64,000 nt of DNA from Clostridium beijerinckii (GCF_018223745.1 NZ_CP073653.1:487001-551000); one strand, 5' to 3'. Shown: positions 37,069-46,220, counted from the first letter of the stretch. Translations and numbers: made by a program. Notes: generated by a model from the letters alone, not told the origin.

Positions 37069-37686
37069 ATGATTGGGAAAGAAGGGTATGAAAATTTTAA
37101 TAAAGACAATATATTTTCATATAAGGAGAGGTTGAAATTAAATGTTAATGAAAAAACTAAGATTGTTGAAAAGGCAATGAAATTTATTCATAACAATAAA
37201 ACGTATTTTTTTGATGTTTCTACTAGTGTTGAATTTCTTTCAAGATCTTTAGATAAAAAAGCGACCATATTTACTCATTCCATAGATAATTTTAATATAC
37301 TTTCGGAAAAGAATGGTATTGTAGTAAACTTGATTGATGGAAAATTTAACAAGAAAAATCGCTTTTTCTATAGAAGGAATTATGATGAGTATTTGAGCAA
37401 AATTGAGTTTGAGGCGGCATTTATAGGAGCTGGAGCTATAAAAGGTAATGGTATTTATTATGAAAATGAAGAAGATGCTTATATTAAAGGGGAGATTGTG
37501 AAAAGAGCTAAGAAGGTTATTTTACTTGCCGAACATCAAAAGTATGAAAAAGATGCCTTTTATAAAGGATTAAACCTAGATCGGGCAGATATTATTATTG
37601 TTGATCCAATATCGGTTTCTTCTTTTAGTAACATTATGGAATTGCATAATATTAAAATTAATCCTAAAAGTCTAGTGATTATATAA
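37069..37686 (+). CDS. DeoR-type sensor domain protein lacking the HTH
   Basis: 205 residues from ATG 37069, with GAGGGGTG upstream. From about residue 18 on it follows the DeoR C-terminal sensor fold: KTKIVEKAMKFIHNNKTYFFDVSTSVEFL, abridged here as KTKIVEKAMKF...FFDVSTSVEF, then FEAAFIGAGAIKGNG and VILLAEHQKYEKDAFYKG. The N-terminal DNA-binding winged helix of DeoR/FruR regulators is missing; the N-terminus is a short unrelated stretch. It might sense a sugar phosphate, act as a subunit of another regulator, or be a remnant. It shares upstream repeats with the following HAD phosphatase gene. Confidence 0.7.
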   Translation: MIGKEGYENFNKDNIFSYKERLKLNVNEKTKIVEKAMKFIHNNKTYFFDVSTSVEFLSRSLDKKATIFTHSIDNFNILSEKNGIVVNLIDGKFNKKNRFFYRRNYDEYLSKIEFEAAFIGAGAIKGNGIYYENEEDAYIKGEIVKRAKKVILLAEHQKYEKDAFYKGLNLDRADIIIVDPISVSSFSNIMELHNIKINPKSLVII

Positions 37687-37740
37687 AGAAAACATATTAA
37701 TTTAAGTAGTGTTATTTAGGAGAATAAAATTGAGTTTTAT

Positions 37741-37779
37741 TTGCTTATAAATATTGAATTCAATAAGCAATTATAAGTA
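37741..37779 (+). promoter_or_regulatory. TTATAAGTA repeat and palindrome upstream of the HAD gene
   Basis: GCTTATAAATATTGAA (37743-37758) matches the site at 37009 in 15 of 16 bases. TTGCTTAT (37741-37748) and ATAAGCAA (37763-37770) form a palindrome around TTGAATTCAA, and TTATAAGTA follows at 37771-37779. Confidence 0.5.
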
Positions 37780-37817
37780 ATTTGACGTTTTATTATAAAT
37801 AGTTAGGGGATGAGTCT

Positions 37818-38630
37818 ATGGATAAATTTGGAATGATATGTTTAGATATTGATGGAACCTTGTTAAATTCAAATCATGAAGTAACTGAAAAGGTGAAAAG
37901 TACTATAAATAAAGTTGCAAATAATAAGAAAATACCTGTAATTTTAGTTTCAGCTAGAATGCCAAAAGGAATAAGGTTTCTTCAAGAAGAACTTGGAATA
38001 GAGGAACCAATTATATGCTATAGCGGTGCTTTAATCTTAGATAAGGATAATAGTGTATTGGCTAGTGAGGCAATTGATGTTTCTAATTTTGAGAAAATAT
38101 ATAAGTTAACAAGTGAAAATAACATTCATATGAGTTTATATAAGGATGATGAATGGTATATAGAAAAATTAGATTATTGGGCTAAACAAGAAAGTGAAAT
38201 AACTAACATCATTCCTAATATTATTGATTTTAATAAATTAATAGAACAATGGAAAAGAGAAGGAGTAGGACCAAGTAAGATTTTATGTATGTCTAATCCA
38301 AAGGAAATAAACTTCTTAAAAGAAAATATTTATGGTAATGATTTAAATATATATCCTTCAAAGTCGACATACTTAGAAATTATGCCTATAAAAGCATCAA
38401 AAACATCTGCAATCACCTGTCTACAAAAGAAATTCGGTATAGATAAATCAGAAATAATAGCAATGGGAGACAATTATAACGACATTGATATGTTAGAGTA
38501 TGCAGGAGTTGGAATAGCGATGGGAAATGCTCCGGAAGACGTGAAGAGACATGCTGATGATGTAACCTTAACTAATGATGAAGATGGGGTAGCAGAAGCA
38601 CTGATAAAATATGTTATCAACAAGAAATAA
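37818..38630 (+). CDS. Cof-type HAD-IIB sugar phosphatase
   Basis: 270 residues. HAD motif I is CLDIDGTLLNSNHEVT (nucleophile Asp near residue 10), motif II is in VILVSARMPKGI, and the C-terminal MGDNYNDIDMLEYAGVGIAMGNA near 215-237 holds motif IV and the Cof signature. A C2-type cap (about 85-190) sets substrate choice. Members remove phosphate from sugar phosphates or flavin precursors; the substrate is not predictable here. The shared upstream repeats suggest co-control with the DeoR-like gene. Confidence 0.92.
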   Translation: MDKFGMICLDIDGTLLNSNHEVTEKVKSTINKVANNKKIPVILVSARMPKGIRFLQEELGIEEPIICYSGALILDKDNSVLASEAIDVSNFEKIYKLTSENNIHMSLYKDDEWYIEKLDYWAKQESEITNIIPNIIDFNKLIEQWKREGVGPSKILCMSNPKEINFLKENIYGNDLNIYPSKSTYLEIMPIKASKTSAITCLQKKFGIDKSEIIAMGDNYNDIDMLEYAGVGIAMGNAPEDVKRHADDVTLTNDEDGVAEALIKYVINKK

Positions 38631-38873
38631 AGAAAATGTTTTACAGCCGTTTTATTTAGAACTTTCATAAAATTCTTTTTTTAGAGATGAATAAGCATAG
38701 ATAATAAGTATAAAAAAATTTAAGTTTAACTCATGTTATTTAATTTATGTGAAATAGAAATGAATTACATATATTTGTGTAATGTTTATTTATAAACTTA
38801 AGCAAATGTATGTAATTTATTTCAATTCCAGCCTTTTTATATTTGAAATTTATTAGTTTTTTATTTAAAAAAT

Positions 38874-39683
38874 TTATTTTATATCTGTATAATATGCATA
38901 TCCCATAAGTCTACTAATATTTTTAGCGACATTCATAAATTCCTCTTTGTATTTTAGTAAATCATCCATAGTATTAAAGAGTGTTACGGATGAGAGACTG
39001 GTTGCAGCAATAATTTTATTGGTTCTATCAAAAATAGGAACAGCTATGCATATAACACCCGTATCGTATTCGATATTGTCTAATGCATATAGGTTCTTTC
39101 TTATAACATGAATTTCTTCTATAAGAACATTTATATCAGTTATTGTGTTCTCTGCATATTTTATGAATTCTGTATCTTTTAATAATTCTCTTATTTTATC
39201 ATCAGAATATTGAGATAATATCAATTTACCAGAAGCAGTACAATAAATAGGCGCTTTTTTTCCTATACTAGAAGACATTACTATATTTCTACTAGTATTT
39301 TCGGAAGATACCTTATCTACATAAATTATGTTAGTAAATGACTCGTCAGGAATACAAAGATGTATGACTTCATCAAACTTATTAGCAAAGTCATATATAT
39401 GAGGCCTAGCGACATTTATTAAATCCATACTATTTGTTATAGAAGAAGATAAGTTAAGAAGCTTAATTCCTAATTGATATTTATCGTTTTCTGCATTTTG
39501 CGTAACATATTCTTTATATTTTAAAGTTGTAATTATTCTATGTATGGTACTCTTGCTTAAACCTAAATTTTTTGACAATTCAGCAATTCCACATCCTTTT
39601 GGATATTCGGCTAAGCAATCAAGTATATCAAGAGCACGTTCCACCGATTGAACTAAGTTTGGATTGCTTAAATCCTCTGACAT
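38874..39683 (-). CDS. IclR-family regulator, probable KdgR-type repressor
   Basis: 269 residues. The N-terminal winged helix (VERALDILDCLAEYPKGCG, then GLSKSTIHRIITTLKYKEYV, about 13-60) is followed by the IclR effector domain (about 80-262: APIYCTASGKLILSQY, and YDTGVICIAVPIFD). The gene is divergent from kduD-kdgK-kdgA. A palindromic site lies in the shared region. By analogy with KdgR it probably senses a ketodeoxygluconate-type compound and represses that operon. Confidence 0.85.
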   Translation of the reverse strand: MSEDLSNPNLVQSVERALDILDCLAEYPKGCGIAELSKNLGLSKSTIHRIITTLKYKEYVTQNAENDKYQLGIKLLNLSSSITNSMDLINVARPHIYDFANKFDEVIHLCIPDESFTNIIYVDKVSSENTSRNIVMSSSIGKKAPIYCTASGKLILSQYSDDKIRELLKDTEFIKYAENTITDINVLIEEIHVIRKNLYALDNIEYDTGVICIAVPIFDRTNKIIAATSLSSVTLFNTMDDLLKYKEEFMNVAKNISRLMGYAYYTDIK

Positions 39684-39785
39684 ATAAAATCCTCCTAAAT
39701 AGTTTTATCTTTATACTACATTGTAATGTTTAATTTTAATTTTAACAAATAAAAAGTTAAAAATTTTATTTTTATACCAGTATCA

Positions 39786-39814
39786 TTGACAATTGTAAGT
39801 GATGATATTAGAAT
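39786..39814 (+). promoter_or_regulatory. Sigma-A promoter of the kdu/kdg operon
   Basis: TTGACA (39786-39791), 17-base spacer, TAGAAT (39809-39814); close to consensus. Confidence 0.75.
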
Positions 39815-39835
39815 TAAGATAATAAATGAAACGGA

Positions 39836-39852
39836 GTTCCACAATACGGAAC
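39836..39852 (+). promoter_or_regulatory. Candidate IclR/KdgR operator
   Basis: GTTCC (39836-39840), ACAATAC, GGAAC (39848-39852). The inverted repeat lies about 15 bases after the predicted transcription start of kduD, where a bound repressor would block elongation or initiation. Confidence 0.55.
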
Positions 39853-39926
39853 GATGGCGTGTATTGAAAAAATTTAATAATACATGTAAGGATGGAAATA
39901 TTTATATGGAAAGGAGAGAATAGATA

Positions 39927-40709
39927 ATGGAAAACATTTTGAATCAGTTTTCAATGGACTTTTTTAGATTAGATGGAAAAGTGGCAATAGTTACTGGAGG
40001 AAATACAGGTCTTGGACAAGGATATGCAGTTGCATTAGCTAAGGCAGGAGCAGATTTAGTTATTTCTACCCACGGTGATAATTGGGATGATACACGAGAA
40101 TTGATAGAAAAAGAAGGTAGAAAAGCGGTATTCGTGAAAGCAGATTTAACACAAAAAGAAGGAAGGAAAGATGTGATTGATTCTGCGATGAAATTTTATG
40201 GGAAGGTAGATATATTAGTAAATAACGCTGGAACCATAAGAAGAACACCTCTTCTTGATTATAAAGAAGAAGACTGGAACGCAGTTATGGATATTAATTT
40301 AAATGCTGTATATTTCTTAAGCCAAGAAGTTGCTAAAATAATGGTTAAACAAGGATCTGGTAAAATAATAAATATAGCGTCTATGTTATCATTTCAGGGT
40401 GGAAAGTTCGTGCCTCCATATACAGCAAGTAAACATGGAGTTGCAGGTATAACAAAGGCATTTGCTAATGAATTAGCGAGTAAAAATATTCAAATAAATG
40501 CGATAGCACCTGGATACATAAAGACAGCAAATACTGAACCAATAAGGGCAGATAAAGAAAGAAATGCAGAAATACAGGGAAGAATACCAGCAGATAGATG
40601 GGCAGAACCATCTGACTTAATGGGAGCGGTAGTGTTTTTAGCAAGCAGAGCATCTGATTATGTTAATGGTCATATTCTAGCAGTTGATGGAGGATGGTTA
40701 GTAAGATAA
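39927..40709 (+). CDS. kduD: 2-dehydro-3-deoxy-D-gluconate 5-dehydrogenase
   Basis: Short-chain dehydrogenase of 260 residues that interconverts 2,5-diketo-3-deoxygluconate and 2-keto-3-deoxygluconate with NAD(H) in pectin and uronate breakdown. Cofactor motif TGGNTGLGQG near residues 23-32, NNAG near 96, catalytic Ser in ASMLSFQGG and YTASK near 157-161. The N-terminus MENILNQFSMDFFRLDGKVA and the C-terminal DGGWLVR are KduD-like. AAAGGAGAG precedes the ATG at 39927. It is the first gene of the operon; kduI is not adjacent. Confidence 0.92.
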   Translation: MENILNQFSMDFFRLDGKVAIVTGGNTGLGQGYAVALAKAGADLVISTHGDNWDDTRELIEKEGRKAVFVKADLTQKEGRKDVIDSAMKFYGKVDILVNNAGTIRRTPLLDYKEEDWNAVMDINLNAVYFLSQEVAKIMVKQGSGKIINIASMLSFQGGKFVPPYTASKHGVAGITKAFANELASKNIQINAIAPGYIKTANTEPIRADKERNAEIQGRIPADRWAEPSDLMGAVVFLASRASDYVNGHILAVDGGWLVR

Positions 40710-40845
40710 TCAGTATTCAAAATTATATATAAATATTGACTAAAATTTAAAAATGGCCTTATCAAAAGTATGAATATAGAAATCTATCTCTAACTTATTT
40801 GGTAAGGTTAAAAACAAATATATAGTGAAAGTGGTGTATTTATTT

Positions 40846-41793
40846 ATGGACGTAATTACTATAGGAGATGCAATGATTGCAATGTGCCCTCAAGAAAAGG
40901 GACCAATAATATTTTGTGACACATTCAAAAGAAAAGTAGGTGGAGCAGAATTAAATGTTGCAATGGGATGTGCAAGATTAGGGTTAAAATCTGGATGGAT
41001 AAGTAGATTGGGAAATGATGATTTCGGAAAATATATACTAAAGATTGTAAGAGGTGAGGGGATAGATACATCAGAGGTACAACTTGTTGATGGATATCCA
41101 ACTTCAGTATATTTTAGAGAAGTTTTATCTGATGGATCAAGTAGATCATTTTATTATAGAGAAAAATCTCCAACTAGTACAATGGATGCAAAGAAATTGA
41201 ATGAAGAATATATAAAAAATGCAAAAGTTCTTCATATTACAGGAGTTTTTCCTTCAATAACTGAAAATAATAGAGAAGTTATATTAGAAGCAGTAAAATT
41301 AGCTAAAAAGAATAATCTTATAATATCATTTGACCCAAATATTAGATTAAAGATGTGGACTAAGGAAGAAGCAAAAGACTATATAGAAAAACTTTTACCT
41401 TATGTTGATATTCTTTTAATAGGTGATGAAGAAATAGAGATATTATTGGGAGATACAAATATAGAAGAAGCAATAAAAGTTTTCCATAACAAAGGAATAG
41501 AAAAAGTGATAGTTAAAAAAGGAGCCAAGGGAGCTATAGGTTCAGATGGTAAAAATATTTATGATATTGAAGCTATTAAGCCAAAAGCTTTAGTTGATAC
41601 AGTAGGTGCAGGAGATGGATTTGCAGCAGGATTTTTAACGGCCTTATTAAAAGGTAAGTCACTAGAAGATTGTGTTAGATTTGCAAATGCAGTTGGATCA
41701 TTAGTTGTAGGTGTCGAAGGCGATAATGAGGGACTACCTTACTATGATGATGTTTTAGTACATTTAGGACAAGCAAAGAAAATAGAACGTTAA
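40846..41793 (+). CDS. kdgK: 2-keto-3-deoxygluconate kinase (PfkB family)
   Basis: Phosphorylates 2-keto-3-deoxygluconate to KDPG. About 315 residues from ATG 40846, with AAAGTGGTG upstream (the in-frame GTG at 40825 lies before that site). PfkB features: N-terminal VGGAELNVAMGCARLG near 34-48 and the C-terminal signature DTVGAGDGFAAGF near 251-263 with the catalytic Asp. Located between kduD and the KDPG aldolase, which gives the substrate. Confidence 0.93.
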   Translation: MDVITIGDAMIAMCPQEKGPIIFCDTFKRKVGGAELNVAMGCARLGLKSGWISRLGNDDFGKYILKIVRGEGIDTSEVQLVDGYPTSVYFREVLSDGSSRSFYYREKSPTSTMDAKKLNEEYIKNAKVLHITGVFPSITENNREVILEAVKLAKKNNLIISFDPNIRLKMWTKEEAKDYIEKLLPYVDILLIGDEEIEILLGDTNIEEAIKVFHNKGIEKVIVKKGAKGAIGSDGKNIYDIEAIKPKALVDTVGAGDGFAAGFLTALLKGKSLEDCVRFANAVGSLVVGVEGDNEGLPYYDDVLVHLGQAKKIER

Positions 41794-41882
41794 GAAATAT
41801 ATATTTGTATTTAATAAAGTATTTTATGAATGATGTAGATTAATTTTAAATAAAATAAATTAAAGATGAGGTGTAATAAATA

Positions 41883-42509
41883 ATGTTTGAAAAAATTTAT
41901 AATACATTAAAAGAAGAAAAGGCAGTAGCTGTTATTAGAACTAAAACATATGAAGAAGCAAAAGAAATAAGTATAGCAGCAATCGAAGGCGGAATGAAAA
42001 TTATAGAGGTAACTATGAGTGTGCCAAATGCGCCAAAGTTAATAAAAGAATTGAAAGAAGAATATAAAAATGCTTGTGTTGGTGCAGGAACTGTGTTAAC
42101 AAAAGATGCTGTAGATGCATGTATCGAAAATAATTCTGATTTTATTGTTTCTCCTTGTATAGATGAAGATGTAATTGCTTATGCAAATCAAAGAAAAGCA
42201 TTAATAATTCCAGGATTAATGACAATGTCAGAGTTAAATAAGGCTTACAAATTAGGTTTAAGATTTATCAAAGTATTCCCAGGCAATGTTGTTGGAAAGG
42301 CATTTATAGGGGCAGCAAAATCAATATTCCCAGACCTTAGCGTTATGCCTACTGGAGGAGTAAACAAAGATAATATAAGTGAATGGATACAAGCAGGAGC
42401 AGATTGTAGCGGTATAGGTAGTGATTTAAATAAAGTTTATAAAAGCAACGGTGTTACAGGTGTAAAAGAATATTGCGCAGATGTTATAAGTAAAGTTAAA
42501 AATTTATAA
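41883..42509 (+). CDS. kdgA: KDPG/KHG aldolase
   Basis: Splits 2-keto-3-deoxy-6-phosphogluconate into pyruvate and glyceraldehyde 3-phosphate. 208 residues forming a TIM barrel; the catalytic Glu lies in GMKIIEVTM near residue 44, and the Schiff-base Lys in LRFIKVFPGN near 132. The phosphate site is in MPTGGVNKDN near 157. Last gene of the operon, closed by a strong terminator. Together the three genes feed ketodeoxygluconate into glycolysis. Confidence 0.94.
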   Translation: MFEKIYNTLKEEKAVAVIRTKTYEEAKEISIAAIEGGMKIIEVTMSVPNAPKLIKELKEEYKNACVGAGTVLTKDAVDACIENNSDFIVSPCIDEDVIAYANQRKALIIPGLMTMSELNKAYKLGLRFIKVFPGNVVGKAFIGAAKSIFPDLSVMPTGGVNKDNISEWIQAGADCSGIGSDLNKVYKSNGVTGVKEYCADVISKVKNL

Positions 42510-42517
42510 TTTTCAGT

Positions 42518-42570
42518 AAAGATTTAAAGCACTTAATTTTATTGATTAAGTGCTTTAAATCTTTTTTTTA
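42518..42570 (+). terminator. Terminator of the kdu/kdg operon
   Basis: Perfect 20-base arms at 42518-42537 and 42545-42564 with loop TTTATTG and a following T run. Confidence 0.92.
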
Positions 42571-42814
42571 TTAATGATTTTCTGAGCTATTTATAAAATA
42601 GTTATGTTAAAAGGCAGATTGTTTTAGAAAGCAACAGATACTATTAATATTATTTAAAATGTAGGGTTAAATAATATCAATTTGCAATTTATATTTAGAA
42701 ATTTATCTATTGAATAAAAGGCTAAGTGTAGTGACTTTATATTAAAAAAATGATATATTAATAAAAAATGAACCGAGTATGATTAAAATAATGAGTAGAA
42801 AGAAGGTATTATAC

Positions 42815-43204
42815 ATGTATGAAATGAAGGAAGAATACAAAATCGGAATTGATCAGATTGATGAGCAACACAAAAAGCTTTTTGAATTAGCAGATCAAGC
42901 TTATACGCTGTTAAAAGATGAATTTGCAATTGATAAGTATGATAAGATAATACATATTATGGACGAACTGAAGGATTATACAATTTTTCATTTTAAATCA
43001 GAAGAAGAATATATGAAAAGTATAAACTATAAAAGACTCTTTACTCAAAAGATTGAGCATGATAAATTTATTAAAAGTCTTGAAGAAATCGATTATAAAA
43101 ATATTGATGAAAATCAAGATGAAAGTTTAATAAAACTTTTGAATTTTTTAAATGATTGGTTAACAGAGCATATATTAAAAACCGATAAGCTTATAGGAGA
43201 ATAA
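42815..43204 (+). CDS. Bacteriohemerythrin
   Basis: 130 residues from ATG 42815 (GAAGGT upstream; earlier in-frame ATGs have no site). Four-helix di-iron oxygen-binding protein. Ligand pattern: DQIDEQHKKLF, FHFKSEEEYM, IEHDKFIKS and WLTEHILKTDK give the expected His/Glu/Asp set. The usual Trp near the N-terminus (MYEWKEEY) is replaced by Met. In an anaerobe it probably binds or senses oxygen; a rubredoxin lies 1.8 kb downstream. It is a single gene with no fused signalling domain. Confidence 0.9.
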   Translation: MYEMKEEYKIGIDQIDEQHKKLFELADQAYTLLKDEFAIDKYDKIIHIMDELKDYTIFHFKSEEEYMKSINYKRLFTQKIEHDKFIKSLEEIDYKNIDENQDESLIKLLNFLNDWLTEHILKTDKLIGE

Positions 43205-43252
43205 TATAATTATAATAAAACGGTTAAATTTTTATTATAATTATTTTGCGGT

Positions 43253-43287
43253 GAGGGTGAGATATAGAAATCTTACTCTTTTTTTAT
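43253..43287 (+). terminator. Terminator after bacteriohemerythrin
   Basis: GAGGGTGAGAT (43253-43263) pairs with ATCTTACTC through G-T wobbles, followed by a run of seven T. An AT-only inverted repeat (43207-43242) precedes it. Confidence 0.6.
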
Positions 43288-43324
43288 TAAAAATTTAGAA
43301 ATGTAAAAAGTGCTCAAATAGATG

Positions 43325-43353
43325 TTGCAAAGTATTGATTAAAGTTATATAAT
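43325..43353 (+). promoter_or_regulatory. Sigma-A promoter of the ribU leader
   Basis: TTGCAA (43325-43330), 17-base spacer, TATAAT (43348-43353). Confidence 0.7.
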
Positions 43354-43370
43354 AAAGAAAATAAAATATA

Positions 43371-43482
43371 TATCTTCAGGGCAGGGTGTAAATCCCTACC
43401 GGCGGTATAGCCCGCGAGCTTTTAAGAAAGCAGATTCGGTGTAACTCCGAGGCCGACAGTATAGTCTGGATGAAAGAAGGTA
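43371..43482 (+). promoter_or_regulatory. FMN riboswitch (RFN element)
   Basis: The RFN core is clear: CTTCAGGGCAGGGTG near 43375-43388, CCCTACCGGCGGTA, GCCCGCGAGC near 43410, GATTCGGTGTAACTCCGAG, and GCCGACAGTATAGTCTGGATG near 43452-43472 (longer than quoted here in part). P1 pairs TATCTTC (43371-43377) with GAAGGTA (43476-43482). It senses FMN and controls ribU. Confidence 0.97.
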
Positions 43483-43529
43483 ACCTATTAGGAATTGAAA
43501 GTTGATTTATTATTACTTGCTGAATGTAT

Positions 43530-43567
43530 GCCCTGATGTATTTTACATCAGGGCTTTTTGTTTTTTT
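43530..43567 (+). terminator. FMN-controlled terminator of the ribU leader
   Basis: GCCCTGATGTA (43530-43540), TTT loop, TACATCAGGGC (43544-43554), T-rich tract. With FMN bound the leader would end here. Confidence 0.88.
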
Positions 43568-43675
43568 TATTAAGTATTGCAAATAGTTCAGGAGTAACTA
43601 ATGTACTAAGAATACTTTGGCACTAAATTCCTAATAAGCTACACCAAGAAGATAATCTTTTGGGAGGCAAAGAAT

Positions 43676-44257
43676 ATGAATGAAAAAACAAGTAAATTAA
43701 TCAAAATCTCTTTATTATCAGCAATTGCAATTATACTTATGTATTTTGATTTTCCAATAATACCTGCGTTTCCATGGCTTAAGATAGATCTAAGTGATGT
43801 ACCAGCATTGTTGGGTGCTTTTGGATTTGGTCCTGTAGCAGGGGTGATAATAGAATTAATAAAAAATCTTTTGGTTCCATTAATCAGAGGAAGTCAAACA
43901 GGTTTTGTTGGAGAGACAGCAAACTTCTTGTTTGGAGCAGCATTAATTTTACCAGCATCATTTATCTACTATAGAAATAAGAATAAGAAAAATGCAATAT
44001 TAGGAATGATAATAGGTGGAATTGCAATGGAGGCAATGGGAATCGTGGGTAACATATATTTATTATTGCCAGCTTATGGGATGAAGATGCCAGCGGATAT
44101 GTTACAGAATTATGTTTGGGCATTACTAGCTTTCAATGGAGTAAAGGCGGTTATGGTGTCGGTATTAACATATATTCTATACAAAAAAGTATCTGTTTCA
44201 ATTTTTAAGGTTGAACCAAACTTTGGCAGTCCAGAAAATAAGACAAAAATTGTATAA
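43676..44257 (+). CDS. ribU: Riboflavin ECF transporter S component
   Basis: Substrate-capture membrane subunit of an energy-coupling-factor transporter; it works with the shared EcfA-EcfA'-EcfT module, which is not in this window. 193 residues with six predicted membrane segments. The riboflavin-type signature FPWLKIDLSDVPALLGAFGF (about 32-51) and GVIIELIKNLLVP near 60-72 are present. Placement under the FMN riboswitch confirms the vitamin. GGGAGG precedes the ATG at 43676. Confidence 0.95.
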   Translation: MNEKTSKLIKISLLSAIAIILMYFDFPIIPAFPWLKIDLSDVPALLGAFGFGPVAGVIIELIKNLLVPLIRGSQTGFVGETANFLFGAALILPASFIYYRNKNKKNAILGMIIGGIAMEAMGIVGNIYLLLPAYGMKMPADMLQNYVWALLAFNGVKAVMVSVLTYILYKKVSVSIFKVEPNFGSPENKTKIV

Positions 44258-44277
44258 TTTTAAAATAATATAAGCAG

Positions 44278-44323
44278 AAAAAGCTGTAACAAAATAATTC
44301 GAATTTTGTTACAGCTTTTTATT
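44278..44323 (+). terminator. Terminator after ribU
   Basis: Perfect 18-base arms 44278-44295 and 44303-44320 with loop AATTCGA. Confidence 0.9.
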
Positions 44324-45036
44324 GTATATTGGTTGGTATATAAATTTAATGTTATATATAAACATTAATATTAAATTGATTTTTAACATGATTATTAAAT
44401 AAGCTAAAGATGATTACTCATTTAATATCAGATCAAATTTTAATAGCAACTATTCACATAAAGACGAGTGCTTTCTCCTTTTAAATTTTATAATTTAGAT
44501 TTAATTTGGCATAATGGTTATAATAATATATAAATAATTAACGTTAAACAGATAGATATATTATAGTTTTTATATGTATTAATATTTATTGTTCAAAAGG
44601 TTATAAAATAAATTCATATGATAGAAAATTAAAATTAATTAATAATAATTATTGATTAATAATGAATTATTTGCTATTATATATATAGAAAATATTTAAA
44701 CACTAAAAAAGATATTTAATGATCAAGTGAATATAAAAAAATGAGATTACAATAATTTATGATAGTATGTGAAATGCAACAAGATAGATGGCTAAATGTA
44801 TATCATAAGGAATAACAAGTAATAATAGAGAGAGGTAGTAGTTAAATTATTAACTCTGCAAGAAGTCACAAAAATGATATAATTATAGAAACTTTTAAAC
44901 TAAAGATCGTTCTAATTAGCTCATCGCAATAAATGCAGAAGCGCTTAATTGATATATATTTTACAAGATGATAAATTAATATAGTAAGATATGTATTTAT
45001 TAATATTTAATTATCAAATCTAAGGGAGGTTTTTTT
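44324..45036. other. 713-base AT-rich spacer before rubredoxin
   Basis: Very AT-rich with no plausible frame, tRNA or strong hairpin. Only the GGGAGG ribosome-binding site of the rubredoxin gene (45024-45029) stands out. It may hold the promoter and distant control sites. Confidence 0.5.
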
Positions 45037-45198
45037 ATGGAAAAATATATTTGTACAGTATGTGGTTATATTTATGATGAGGCAGCAGGTGATCCAGATA
45101 ATGGAGTTGCACCAGGAACAAAATTTGAAGATATCCCAGACGATTGGGTTTGCCCATTATGTGGAGTTCCAAAATCAGATTTTGAAAAAGAACAATAG
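45037..45198 (+). CDS. Rubredoxin
   Basis: A 53-residue one-iron electron carrier. The two iron-binding knuckles are [18 protein letters not shown] (Cys6, Cys9) and CPLCG near residues 39-43, with the conserved [14 protein letters not shown] end. In clostridia rubredoxin passes electrons to oxygen- and peroxide-reducing proteins. GGGAGG lies 8 bases before the ATG. It stands alone between long spacers. Confidence 0.98.
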   Translation: MEKYICTVCGYIYDEAAGDPDNGVAPGTKFEDIPDDWVCPLCGVPKSDFEKEQ

Positions 45199-45282
45199 TA
45201 GATATTGTTTTAATTTAAATTTGACTATATAATTATTTTAGAAAATTTATAAATAAGAATAAAATATTTAAAAACAATAGAT

Positions 45283-45329
45283 ATAAGGGGCTATCAAAAT
45301 AATTTTATTATATTTTGAAAGTCCCTTAT
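45283..45329 (+). terminator. Stem-loop after rubredoxin
   Basis: Arms 45283-45300 and 45312-45329 pair over 18 bases with two mismatches. No clear T run follows. Confidence 0.5.
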
Positions 45330-45394
45330 AATATATTTAGATTAATTATTTACCACAAGGTCCTAAATAATAAAAAATGGGAGAATGCATAGAT

Positions 45395-46159
45395 ATGTTT
45401 ACAGAAGAGAGACTAAACGAAATATTAAATATTCTAAATACATATGGAAAAGTTAAAGTTAAGGATTTAAGCAAAAAGTTTAATGTGACAGAAGATTGTA
45501 TTAGAAAAGATTTAAAACAACTGGAGCATGCAGGAAAGCTGAAAAGGACGTATGGAGGTGCGATTCAAATAAGGGAATCATCGCAGTTGTATGACATTTC
45601 AGAAAGAGAGAAGATAGATATTTCAACTAAAAGCATAATCGCTAAGAAAGCCTTAGAACTAATACAAGATAGGGAAACTATATTTTTAGATTTATCAACA
45701 ATTAATATTCTTATAGCTAAATCTATTTTAACAACTCAAAAAAGAATAACTGTAGTAACCAATATGTTGGAGATAGCAAATATTTTAGCAAAGGCAGCCA
45801 ATAATATTACTGTTGTAGTTGCATCTGGAGTTTTAAATAAATCTCTTAATGGTTTTATTGGATCTTCAACTAATGATTTTATTAAAAAATATAAATTTGA
45901 TAAATCTTTTATAGGAAGTTGTGGAATTGATGCCTTTGATAAAAGTATAACTACTTTTGAAATTGAGGATGGAATTACTAAGGCCACAATAATACAATCG
46001 AGTAAAAAGACATTTTTAGTTATGGAGAACAAGAAATTTTTTGTAGATGGTAATTATAAATTTGCAATGATTGATGATATAAATGCTATAATAACGGATG
46101 AAAAGCCTAATCAACCAATTATAGATGTGTTAGAAAGTAATGAAATTGAATTGATATAG
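45395..46159 (+). CDS. DeoR-family transcriptional regulator
   Basis: 254 residues from ATG 45395 (GGGAGA upstream; an in-frame ATG at 45377 overlaps that site). The N-terminal winged helix (RLNEILNILNTYGKVKVKDL, then FNVTEDCIRKDLKQLE) and the signature KLKRTYGGAI are of the DeoR type. The sensor domain follows (DRETIFLDLSTINILIA; FIGSCGID near 175; TFLVMENKKF). No sugar genes adjoin, so its target is not known. It is complete, unlike the HTH-less relative at 37069. Confidence 0.9.
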   Translation: MFTEERLNEILNILNTYGKVKVKDLSKKFNVTEDCIRKDLKQLEHAGKLKRTYGGAIQIRESSQLYDISEREKIDISTKSIIAKKALELIQDRETIFLDLSTINILIAKSILTTQKRITVVTNMLEIANILAKAANNITVVVASGVLNKSLNGFIGSSTNDFIKKYKFDKSFIGSCGIDAFDKSITTFEIEDGITKATIIQSSKKTFLVMENKKFFVDGNYKFAMIDDINAIITDEKPNQPIIDVLESNEIELI

Positions 46160-46220
46160 AATATAAGTAAATCAATTATTAGAGGTAGTTTTTTGCTGCA
46201 TATAAATTGATGATAAGTGT

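Noticed and set aside
44324..45036. Possible hidden noncoding RNA in the long spacer before rubredoxin
   Set aside because: No GC-rich structured core, promoter-terminator pair or repeated hairpins were found; the sequence is plain AT-rich.
45736..46032. Antisense frame inside the DeoR regulator, and the similar one at 59523-59945
   Set aside because: Both are reverse-strand shadows of clear genes without translation signals.
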